Made by a program: the position numbers and the translations under genes | DNA from: Bradyrhizobium jicamae | GTDB taxonomy: Bacteria > Pseudomonadota > Alphaproteobacteria > Rhizobiales > Xanthobacteraceae | Direction: 5' to 3' | Assembly: GCF_001440395.1 (NCBI RefSeq) | Contig: NZ_LLXZ01000039.1 | Location: 1-64,000 of the forward strand | Length of the DNA stretch: 64,000 nucleotides | The notes under the pieces: model-generated | Told to the model about the DNA's origin: nothing | Databases searched by the model: none | The model's input: the letters and a program-made list of their open reading frames with translations, nothing else | Part shown: positions 50,813 to 58,329 of the stretch, one piece after another | Numbering within the stretch: position 1 is the first letter of the stretch | Layout: each line of letters begins with the position of its first letter

Positions 50813-51151
50813 TCAGAGGGCCGCGGCATCCGCCTCGCCGGTGCGGATGCGAACCGCATGGTCGAGGTTGATGACGAAGATCTTGCCGTCGCCGATCTGT
50901 CCGGTTTTGGCGGCTGACGTGATGGCGTCGATGGTCTTGTCGACCTGGTCAGAGGCGACGGCGACCTCGATCTTGATCTTTGGCAGGAAGCTCACGGCAT
51001 ATTCGGCGCCGCGATAGATTTCCGTGTGGCCCTTCTGACGGCCATAACCTTTGACTTCCGTCACCGTGAGGCCGTGAACGCCGATGGCGGTCAGGGCGTC
51101 GCGGACTTCTTCCAGTTTGAATGGCTTGATGATCGCCATAACAATTTTCAT
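50813..51151 (-). CDS. glnK: PII-family nitrogen regulatory protein GlnK, copy 1
   Basis: GlnK senses nitrogen status and controls AmtB. The 112-residue protein has the T-loop [15 protein letters not shown] with Tyr51, the uridylylation site, and the GDGKIFV and EADAAAL ends of PII proteins. The ATG at 51151 gives the standard length; longer frames are not needed. The upstream gap of 306 bases carries a candidate sigma-54 promoter. Confidence 0.95.
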   Translation of the reverse strand: MKIVMAIIKPFKLEEVRDALTAIGVHGLTVTEVKGYGRQKGHTEIYRGAEYAVSFLPKIKIEVAVASDQVDKTIDAITSAAKTGQIGDGKIFVINLDHAVRIRTGEADAAAL

Positions 51152-51256
51152 GGGTCTTGGTCCCCGCTTGGGCCCGGCTCGGAGGGACCGGGCGTTCTCG
51201 ACTGAGATCACCTCGCGGAGATGTTCACTACGCGGGCACAGCCGGGACCCTTAGAA

Positions 51257-51271
51257 TCAAATGCCGTGCCA
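51257..51271 (-). promoter_or_regulatory. Candidate sigma-54 promoter for glnK-amtB copy 1
   Basis: On the minus strand the sequence reads TGGCACGGCATTTGA, close to the TGGCACG-N4-TTGC consensus with one mismatch in the -12 element. It lies about 105 bases before the glnK start, as expected for NtrC-controlled glnK genes. No NtrC sites were found by eye. Nothing else was seen in the 306 bases between glnK copy 1 and amtB copy 2. Confidence 0.6.
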
Positions 51272-51457
51272 GATCGAGACCGCTGCCTAACGGATTATGA
51301 ATCCGGCTCTTTTCGTATTCTGGGGGGATTGCCCCTTCCTGCGCCATTCCGTCGCGCCCAAAGCGTAATCACGCATGCCCAAAACGTGGGCACGCGCTGA
51401 CTGGCGACACAATCCTGCTTAGCGGCAGGGCAAGAAAACGGTAACGGGATGGGCAGC

Positions 51458-52765
51458 CTATTGCAGCGCTTCGCCATGCTGCGAGATGTCGAGCCCCTCC
51501 AGCTCCTGCTGCAGCGAGACCCGCAGCGGTGCAAACACGCCCACCAGTTTCAGCAGCACGAAGGTGATGCCGCCGGACCAGACCAGGGTGGCCAGGATCC
51601 CGTAGAACTGGGTCAGGACCTGTTGCGGATTGCCCTCGATCAGGCCGGCGGTGCCGCCGATCGCATTCACCGCAAAGACGCCGGCAAGCAGCGTGCCGGT
51701 CATTCCGCCGACGCCGTGGACGCCGAACACGTCGAGCGAGTCGTCATATTTGAGGCGCTGCTTGAGCCAGGTACAGGCCCAGAAGCAGAGCGTTCCCGCG
51801 ACGACGCCGATCACGACGCCGTGCCATGGCGCCACGAAGCCGGAGGCCGGCGTGATGGTGCCAAGGCCCGCCACCGCCCCCGAGATCATGCCGAGCACCG
51901 ACGGCTTGCGCCGCGTCGCCCATTCGATCGCGGCCCAGGTCAGCGCGCCGGCGCAGGCGGCCAGATGCGTCGCGGTGATCGCCATGACCGCGCGCGAATT
52001 TGCCGCCAGCGCCGATCCGCCATTGAAGCCGAACCAGCCGACCCACAGCAATCCGGTGCCGATCACGGCAAGCGACAGGTCGAACGGCGCGAGGTTCTCG
52101 CTGCCATAGCCATGACGCCGGCCCAGCACGGTCGCGGCTACCAGTCCGCCGATGCCGGCGGAAAGATGCACGACGAGGCCGCCGGCGAAATCCAGCACGC
52201 CCATGGTGGCCAGGAATCCGCCGCCCCAGACCCAGTGCGCGAGCGGCACATAGACGAACATGAACCAGCCGACGGAAAACAGGAGATAGGCCGAAAACCG
52301 CATCCGGTCCGCCACAGCGCCCGCCACCAGCGCCACCGTGATGATCGCAAACGTCATCTGGTAGAGCATGAAAAGCGCTTCCGGAATCGTCTTGGCCGCC
52401 GGGTTGACGCTCTCCATCGTCATGCCGATCAGGAACCAGCGGTCGAGCGTGCCGATCCAGGCGCCATCGCCGACAAAGGCCAGCGAATAGCCGAACGCCA
52501 CCCAGAGTATGGAGATCAGCGCAACGGCAGCGAGGCTCTGCGCCATGGTCGCCAGCACGTTCTTCTTGCGCACCATGCCGGAATAGAACAGCGCCAGACC
52601 CGGTATCGTCATCATCAGTACGAGCGCGGTGGCGGCGATCATCCACGCCGTGTCGGCGGCGTTGATGGTGGAGGTCTCGGCGAAGGCCGGCGTGGCGAGC
52701 GCAAAACTCGCTGCAAGCGCGATGAGCGCAGCAAGGCCTGCTGCACGATGAGATGGTGCCCCCAT
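51458..52765 (-). CDS. amtB: Ammonium transporter AmtB, copy 2
   Basis: A second ammonium channel, 435 residues, shorter than copy 1 because it lacks the polar loop insert. Signal peptide ends TPAFAETS. The pore histidines appear in VVHLSAGIGGLV and DVFGVHGVGG, and the C-terminal LDISQHGEALQ matches the cytoplasmic tail that contacts GlnK. It follows a second glnK gene after 90 bases and precedes glnK copy 1 in the same direction. Confidence 0.93.
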   Translation of the reverse strand: MGAPSHRAAGLAALIALAASFALATPAFAETSTINAADTAWMIAATALVLMMTIPGLALFYSGMVRKKNVLATMAQSLAAVALISILWVAFGYSLAFVGDGAWIGTLDRWFLIGMTMESVNPAAKTIPEALFMLYQMTFAIITVALVAGAVADRMRFSAYLLFSVGWFMFVYVPLAHWVWGGGFLATMGVLDFAGGLVVHLSAGIGGLVAATVLGRRHGYGSENLAPFDLSLAVIGTGLLWVGWFGFNGGSALAANSRAVMAITATHLAACAGALTWAAIEWATRRKPSVLGMISGAVAGLGTITPASGFVAPWHGVVIGVVAGTLCFWACTWLKQRLKYDDSLDVFGVHGVGGMTGTLLAGVFAVNAIGGTAGLIEGNPQQVLTQFYGILATLVWSGGITFVLLKLVGVFAPLRVSLQQELEGLDISQHGEALQ

Positions 52766-52855
52766 GGAATCCCCCGCCGTGTTGTCGTGTCGTTGTCGTT
52801 TCTTGGCTTCGCGCGTTCGGCGTTGTCGCCGCCGCGCCTTGAATTCAGTGATGCC

Positions 52856-53347
<492 letters not shown>

Positions 53348-53441
53348 TCACTGTACAGGCGGCCGCAACGTCCGCCAAAATAAGGTTTCACTCCCAGCCG
53401 CCCGCCGGCTTTCTCCATTTTCCACGGCTCAAGGAAATAAA

Positions 53442-54329
53442 ATGTCGAACCGATCGTGGTTTTATGCCGCCAATGGCCAGCAACAGGGGCCGTATCCGGA
53501 GGCCCAGCTTCGCGACCTCATTACCCGGGGGGCTGTTGGCGCGGATACGCTGGTATGGACCGAGGGGATGTCGGGCTGGCAGCGGGCAGGAGAAATCCCA
53601 GGCTTGGTACCCGGCGGCTCGGGGCCACCCGCTTATGCGCAGCCCGGCGGCCCGCCCCCGGTCGGAGCCGGAAGCTACGCTGGCGGCGCGCTCTCGATCG
53701 ACGTCAGCATTTGGGAGCTCCTCTGGCGCAGCATAGTGTTCGTCATCGGCATGGTGCTGGTGATTCCGTCGCCCTGGGTTGCGACCTGGTACTATCGTTG
53801 GGTCTTTTCCCGGCTTTACGTGCCGGGCCGGCCGAACCTCGCCTTCACCGGCCAACCCCTCGACATCTGGTATGTCTTCATTGCGATCGGCGTTCTGACT
53901 TATGTCGGTTCGGCCGACCTCTACTACCTGCAATACCTCTCGATCCCGATTCAGGCCGTGCTGGCGTGGATGGTCATCCGCTGGATCGCTGCGAACCTGA
54001 GCTCCAACGGCCAGCAGCTTCCGATCGCCTTCAACGGCAGCGCACTGGGCTATATCGGCTGGCAGGTGCTGTTGTATGTGTCGTTCATTACCATCGTCGG
54101 CTGGGCCTGGGTGGTCACGGCCTGGATGCGCTGGATCTGCCGCAACATCGACGGCACGCGTCGCGAAGTCATCTTCACCGCATCCGGACTGGAAGTGCTG
54201 TGGCGAACCCTCGTGTTCGTGATCGCCAGTTTCTTCATCATTCCGATTCCGTGGGTGCTGGGCTGGTACGCACGCTGGTATGCGTCGCAATTCGCGCTCG
54301 CCGAACGCGGTACGATGGCGAACGCGTAA
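53442..54329 (+). CDS. GYF-domain (DUF4339) multi-spanning membrane protein
   Basis: The 295-residue protein starts with a GYF-like domain (WFYAANGQQQGPYPEAQLRDL, then VWTEGMSGWQRAGEIP), followed by a Pro/Gly linker and six or so membrane helices from about residue 95. In other bacteria such soluble-plus-membrane proteins act in unknown roles. It is alone between glnK copy 2 and a repeat. The hydrophobic part contains two similar blocks (ELLWRSIVFVIGMVLVIPSPW and EVLWRTLVFVIASFFIIPIPW, which both precede an A/GWYxRW motif), which points to an internal duplication. Confidence 0.82.
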   Translation: MSNRSWFYAANGQQQGPYPEAQLRDLITRGAVGADTLVWTEGMSGWQRAGEIPGLVPGGSGPPAYAQPGGPPPVGAGSYAGGALSIDVSIWELLWRSIVFVIGMVLVIPSPWVATWYYRWVFSRLYVPGRPNLAFTGQPLDIWYVFIAIGVLTYVGSADLYYLQYLSIPIQAVLAWMVIRWIAANLSSNGQQLPIAFNGSALGYIGWQVLLYVSFITIVGWAWVVTAWMRWICRNIDGTRREVIFTASGLEVLWRTLVFVIASFFIIPIPWVLGWYARWYASQFALAERGTMANA

Positions 54330-54356
54330 GGAAGCGTTGCCGTTGGCGCGGAGTTT

Positions 54357-54477
54357 GTAGGGTGGGCAATGGCGCGCTTGCGCCATGCCCACCACGCCAG
54401 TCGTCGAAAGAATTGGGGGGCACGCTTCCGCCTTCGCACTTCGAGCTACGGCGGACAAGTCGCTTTGCCCACCCTGC
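54357..54477. repeat. Inverted repeat, family B (copy 3)
   Basis: The 121-base element begins GTAGGGTGGGCAATGGCGCG and ends TTTGCCCACCCTGC. It fills most of the convergent gap between the GYF-domain gene and tesB. It is longer and more diverged in the middle than the two other copies. Confidence 0.82.
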
Positions 54478-54491
54478 GAGTTGCGTGGTCT

Positions 54492-55352
54492 TTATTTGCG
54501 CTGGCGCACCGAGCCTTCCTGGGCGACCGATGCCACCAGCGTCCCATCGGGCTTGAAGATCAGGCCGCGGGTCAATCCGCGGCCGTCTTGCGCGCTCGGC
54601 GAGTCCTGCGCGTAGAGCAGCCATTCGTCGGCGCGGAATGGCCGGTGAAACCACATTGCGTGGTCTAGGCTCGCCGGCATCATCCGCTTGTCGAACAGCG
54701 TGCGGCCATAGCGCGCCATCACGGCATCCAGCAGCGAGAAATCCGACGCATAGGCCAGCGCGCACAAATGCAGCGCTGGATCGTCGGGCAATTTGGCCGC
54801 GGTGCGAATCCAGACATGGATGCGACCGTCGTCGATCTTCTGGCCGAAATAGCGGCCGAGTTCGACCGGGCGCAGCTCGATCGGCCGGTCGGATTCGTAA
54901 TAGCGGCGGATGAATTCCGGCATCTCGCGGAACATCGGCTGCTTCGCCACTTCCTCCGCGGTGAGTTTTTCCGGCGGCGGCACATCGGGCATCTTGTCCT
55001 GATGGTTGAAGGCGCCTTCTTCCTCCGCGTGAAACGACACCATGATGGAGAAGATGGCGTTGCCGTGCTGGATCGCGGTGACGCGCCTCGTCGAATAGCT
55101 CTTGCCGTCGCGTAAGCGCTCGACCTGATAGATGATCGGGATCTGGGGATCGCCCGGCAGGATGAAATAGCAATGGATCGAGTGCGGCAGCCGGCCTTCG
55201 ACGGTGCGGCACGCCGCCACCATGGCCTGCCCGATCACCTGCCCGCCGAACACCCGCTGCCAGCTCGTCTTCGGGCTGTTGCCGCGGAACAGATTCACCT
55301 CCAGAGGCTCCAGATCGAGAATGGAAATTAGATCAATCAGGCCTTTGGACAT
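54492..55352 (-). CDS. tesB: Acyl-CoA thioesterase II
   Basis: TesB cleaves acyl-CoA to free fatty acid and CoA, with broad chain length. The 286-residue protein is a double hotdog fold: the N-terminal block VFGGQVIGQAMVAACRTV and the C-terminal SLDHAMWFHRPFRADEWLLYAQDSPSA with the catalytic Asp, Thr/Ser and Gln residues. It stands between repeat B copy 3 and repeat D. Confidence 0.93.
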   Translation of the reverse strand: MSKGLIDLISILDLEPLEVNLFRGNSPKTSWQRVFGGQVIGQAMVAACRTVEGRLPHSIHCYFILPGDPQIPIIYQVERLRDGKSYSTRRVTAIQHGNAIFSIMVSFHAEEEGAFNHQDKMPDVPPPEKLTAEEVAKQPMFREMPEFIRRYYESDRPIELRPVELGRYFGQKIDDGRIHVWIRTAAKLPDDPALHLCALAYASDFSLLDAVMARYGRTLFDKRMMPASLDHAMWFHRPFRADEWLLYAQDSPSAQDGRGLTRGLIFKPDGTLVASVAQEGSVRQRK

Positions 55353-55376
55353 GGGAGCGCTTTCGGTTGGTCATGT

Positions 55377-55478
55377 GTCATTCCGGGATGGTCCGAAGGA
55401 CCAGACCCGGAATCTCGAGATTCTCAGGGGCGCAAGGGGCGCCCCGTAGTCCGATACTACGTATCGTCCCGGAATGAC
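55377..55478. repeat. Inverted repeat, family D
   Basis: The 102-base element begins GTCATTCCGGGATGG and ends TCGTCCCGGAATGAC. Shorter palindromes lie inside, including TCTCGAGA near 55413. It lies in the divergent gap between tesB and the UbiH-family gene, so it is part of their promoter region. Confidence 0.8.
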
Positions 55479-55569
55479 GGCTCAGCCTTGTTTTGTGAGC
55501 CTGTTTCGCCCAGCTAATATCAGGTAGCAAGCCTCGTCTAACGTGACGACGTAACCGGGTAAGGATCAT

Positions 55570-56790
55570 ATGGCGGCACAGCGAAGCATTGTCATTTGCG
55601 GCGGCGCCTTTGCCGGGCTGGCGCTGGCGCTGGCGTTCCGCCAGGGCCTCGGTCGGGACGTTCCCGTCATCGTGGCCGATCCCGCTCTGGCCACGCGGCC
55701 GAGCCGCGATCCACGGGCAACCGCCATTGTCGCCGCGTGCCGGCGGCTGTTCGAGGCGCTTGGCGTCTGGGGCCAGATCGCGGCCGACTCGCAGCCGATT
55801 CTCGATATGGTCGTCACAGATTCCAAGCTGGAAGACGCCACCCGGCCGGTGTTCCTTACCTTTGCCGGCAATGTCGAGCCCGGCGAGCCGTTTGCCCACA
55901 TGGTCGAAAACCGCCGCCTGATCGATGCGCTGGTCGCGCGCGCCGAGGCGGAAGGCGTCGATCTTCGAGCCACCGCCGTTTCGGCTTACGATTCGCGCTC
56001 CGACGGCGTCGCCGTGACGCTCGCCGATGGCAATGTCGTCGAGGCAAGCCTGCTGGTCGCTGCCGATGGCGCGCGCTCGCGGCTGCGTGAGCGCGCCGGC
56101 ATCGCCACCCATGGCTGGGACTACGATCAATCCGGCATCGTCGTCACCGTCGGCCACGAGCGCGATCATCACGGCCGCGCTGAAGAGCATTTTCTTCCCG
56201 CAGGGCCGTTTGCGATCCTGCCGCTGACCGGAAAGCGCTCGTCGCTGGTGTGGACGGAGACCCGCACCGAGGCCGCGCGCATCATCGCGCTCAGCGAAGC
56301 CGAATTCCATGACGAACTCGAGAAGCGCTTCGGGCTGCATCTCGGCGAGATCAAGGCGCTCGACCAGCCGCGCGCGTTTCCGCTCGGCTATTTCGTCGCG
56401 CGTTCGTTCATCGCCGAGCGGCTGGCGCTGGTCGGCGACGCCGCGCATGTGATTCATCCGATCGCAGGGCAGGGCCTCAACATGGGCCTGAAGGATGTCG
56501 CTGCGCTGGCCGAGGTCGTGGTCGATGCAGCCCGGCTCGGCATCGATCCCGGGCAGGCCGACGTACTCGACCGCTACCAGCGCTGGCGTCGCTTCGACAC
56601 CATGGCGATGGGCCTCGCCACCAACTCGCTGAACTTCCTGTTCTCCAACGAATCGACGCTGCTGCGCACCGTGCGCGACATCGGTCTCGGCCTGGTGGAT
56701 CGCGCGCCGCCGCTGAAAAGCATTTTCATCAAGCAGGCGGCAGGATTATCCGGCGAGGTGCCCCGGTTGTTGAAGGGCGAGGCGTTGTAG
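55570..56790 (+). CDS. UbiH/VisC/COQ6-family FAD-dependent hydroxylase
   Basis: The family carries out the ring hydroxylations of ubiquinone synthesis. The 406-residue protein begins with the FAD-binding IVICGGAFAGLALALAF, has the middle stretch LLVAADGARSRLRERAGI with the DG motif, and the second FAD motif ALVGDAAHVIHPIAGQGLNMGLKD. Which of the ring positions it acts on cannot be told by eye. It may also be a related monooxygenase of another pathway. Repeat A copy 3 starts 9 bases after the stop. Confidence 0.9.
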   Translation: MAAQRSIVICGGAFAGLALALAFRQGLGRDVPVIVADPALATRPSRDPRATAIVAACRRLFEALGVWGQIAADSQPILDMVVTDSKLEDATRPVFLTFAGNVEPGEPFAHMVENRRLIDALVARAEAEGVDLRATAVSAYDSRSDGVAVTLADGNVVEASLLVAADGARSRLRERAGIATHGWDYDQSGIVVTVGHERDHHGRAEEHFLPAGPFAILPLTGKRSSLVWTETRTEAARIIALSEAEFHDELEKRFGLHLGEIKALDQPRAFPLGYFVARSFIAERLALVGDAAHVIHPIAGQGLNMGLKDVAALAEVVVDAARLGIDPGQADVLDRYQRWRRFDTMAMGLATNSLNFLFSNESTLLRTVRDIGLGLVDRAPPLKSIFIKQAAGLSGEVPRLLKGEAL

Positions 56791-56799
56791 TTTCCGCAC

Positions 56800-56883
56800 C
56801 GTCATTGCGAGGAGCGAAGCGACGAAGCAATCCATTTCGCCACAAGCGGCGAAGTGGATTGCTTCGCTTCGCTCGCAATGACG
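56800..56883. repeat. Inverted repeat, family A (copy 3)
   Basis: The 84-base element begins CGTCATTGCGAGGAGCG and ends CTCGCAATGACG, with GCAATCCA and TGGATTGC facing inside. It lies in the convergent gap between the UbiH-family gene and the Trm112-like gene. Confidence 0.9.
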
Positions 56884-56904
56884 CGGAGGGGCCGGTGTGG
56901 CCGA

Positions 56905-57102
56905 TCAATCGATCTTCCGCGCCTCTTCCGGCAGCATGATCGGAATGCCGTCGCGAATGGGATAGGCGAGTTTCGCCGAACGCGAGATCAGTTCCTGTCG
57001 GGCTGAATCGAATTCGAGCGGACCCTTGGTCACCGGACAGACCAGGATCTCCAGCAATTTCGGATCGACGGTGCTGTCGAGGCGTTCGGGCAGGGCGTTC
57101 AT
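56905..57102 (-). CDS. Trm112-like small protein (UPF0434/YcaR family)
   Basis: The 65-residue protein has [19 protein letters not shown] and [20 protein letters not shown], the usual features of this family. It has one Cys at the first zinc position (CPVTKG) and no second pair. The family is related to Trm112, an activator of methyltransferases in eukaryotes, and its bacterial role is unclear. It lies downstream of the TetR gene on the same strand. Confidence 0.88.
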   Translation of the reverse strand: MNALPERLDSTVDPKLLEILVCPVTKGPLEFDSARQELISRSAKLAYPIRDGIPIMLPEEARKID

Positions 57103-57151
57103 CTATCGTCTCCGGATTGGCGTGGTCCTTAGCATACAAGACCGCTTGATG

Positions 57152-57688
57152 TCATGACGTTGCCATCCGCACCAGCTCGTCGATGACGGCCTGCTGCCGC
57201 GCCTTCGGCAACGGCTGATCCGATAGCGCAAATCCGAGAAACGCCCAATAAAGGATTTGCGCGCGGGTGCGGGCGGCTTCCGCCGACAGGCCCGACTGCG
57301 TCAGAAGGCCCTCCACATAGTTCAGCCGCCGGCGGTCGATCGCCTGCACGGCAGCACGCGCGGCGGGCTCGACGCTGGCCCAGCTGCGTACGGCTCTCTC
57401 CAGCATCAGCCGTTCGCCGAACACGCGGCGCAGCAGCCGCGCCAGCGGGTTCTCGTCATTCGACGCTGCCTCGACATTAGCGATGATCTGCTCGGCAGCG
57501 ACCTCGTGCCAGCGCGCGAGGACCGCGGCGTGGAACGCGGCGATATCGGCAAAATGCCAGTAGAAGCTGCCGCGCGACACCCGCAGCGTCTTCGCCAGCG
57601 TATCCGCCTTGAGCGCGGTGAAGCCGCGGCTCGCCAGCGCTTTCAGGCCCTGGTCGACCCAGTCCTTTGCAGAGAGTTGATCGCTCAT
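57152..57688 (-). CDS. TetR-family transcriptional repressor
   Basis: The 178-residue protein has the TetR DNA-binding domain at the N-terminus (WVDQGLKALASRGFTALKAD, TLAKTLRVSRGSFYWHFAD) and an uncharacterised ligand domain. The ATG at 57688 is preferred; earlier in-frame sequence overlaps the divergent gene. It is divergent from a small membrane protein gene at 57770 across 81 bases with two similar palindromes at 57699-57716 and 57742-57759, so it most likely represses itself and that gene. The ligand is unknown. Confidence 0.9.
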   Translation of the reverse strand: MSDQLSAKDWVDQGLKALASRGFTALKADTLAKTLRVSRGSFYWHFADIAAFHAAVLARWHEVAAEQIIANVEAASNDENPLARLLRRVFGERLMLERAVRSWASVEPAARAAVQAIDRRRLNYVEGLLTQSGLSAEAARTRAQILYWAFLGFALSDQPLPKARQQAVIDELVRMATS

Positions 57689-57698
57689 ATTCCCGCTA

Positions 57699-57716
57699 CC
57701 ATACACTACTGTATTG
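57699..57716. promoter_or_regulatory. Probable TetR operator 1
   Basis: CCATACACTACTGTATTG, an imperfect palindrome close in sequence to operator 2. It starts 11 bases before the tetR start codon, so bound protein would block its expression. Confidence 0.7.
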
Positions 57717-57741
57717 ACAGGCGCCAGAACGCGGCGCATAA

Positions 57742-57759
57742 CCATACAGTGCTGTATGG
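57742..57759. promoter_or_regulatory. Probable TetR operator 2
   Basis: CCATACAGTGCTGTATGG, a perfect 8-base palindrome around TG, 43 bases (about four helical turns) from operator 1 and 10 bases before the start codon at 57770. Confidence 0.8.
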
Positions 57760-57769
57760 AGGCGTTCCG

Positions 57770-58120
57770 ATGCGCGATCTCATTCTGCAGTGTGCCGGTG
57801 TCGCCGGCATAATAGTGGCCCTGATTCACGGGGTTTTGGGAGAAACCAAGGTGTTCGCCAAAGCTACCATCCAGCCGGAGAGCTTGCGGACCCTTATCCG
57901 ACTGGTCTGGCAGGCGGGCACGGTGGCGTGGATCGGCGGCGGCGTGCTGCTGATTGCCGCGCCGTCGATGGGATCTGAGAGCGCACGGCACTGGATCGTG
58001 GTGACGATCGTCGCGGTCTACGCCTTTGCGGCCGCCGCCAATGCCTGGTGGTCGCGCGGCCGCGGTTTCGGCTGGAAAGCGCTCGGCGCCGTCGTTGTGC
58101 TGGCGGTCGCGGGCTACTAG
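57770..58120 (+). CDS. Small inner-membrane protein, probable TetR target
   Basis: The 116-residue protein has about four membrane helices (residues about 5-24, 46-64, 74-92, 99-115) with a short positively charged loop (WSRGRGFGW) before the last. I recognise no family. The ATG at 57770 has a GGAGG site. It is divergent from a TetR gene with a perfect palindrome directly upstream, so it is probably induced by the regulator's ligand and could be a transport or envelope-stress protein. Confidence 0.85.
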   Translation: MRDLILQCAGVAGIIVALIHGVLGETKVFAKATIQPESLRTLIRLVWQAGTVAWIGGGVLLIAAPSMGSESARHWIVVTIVAVYAFAAAANAWWSRGRGFGWKALGAVVVLAVAGY

Positions 58121-58329
58121 CTCACGAGGTCTCGACCATCGTGCGCTGGTAGCCGGAGAGCGCGGCGGGATACGGGCCGCAAATTTTGCCGTGATTTCAC
58201 GGTGCACGCGCGTCATTTCGCAAATTAGTTTTACGCTGCAATAAGCATGCAGTCGGTCATTGCCGCAAATTAACGTGAAGGAAGCTGGTCAAATATCTCA
58301 TCGACGGTGTTACCGATGGGATCAACAGC

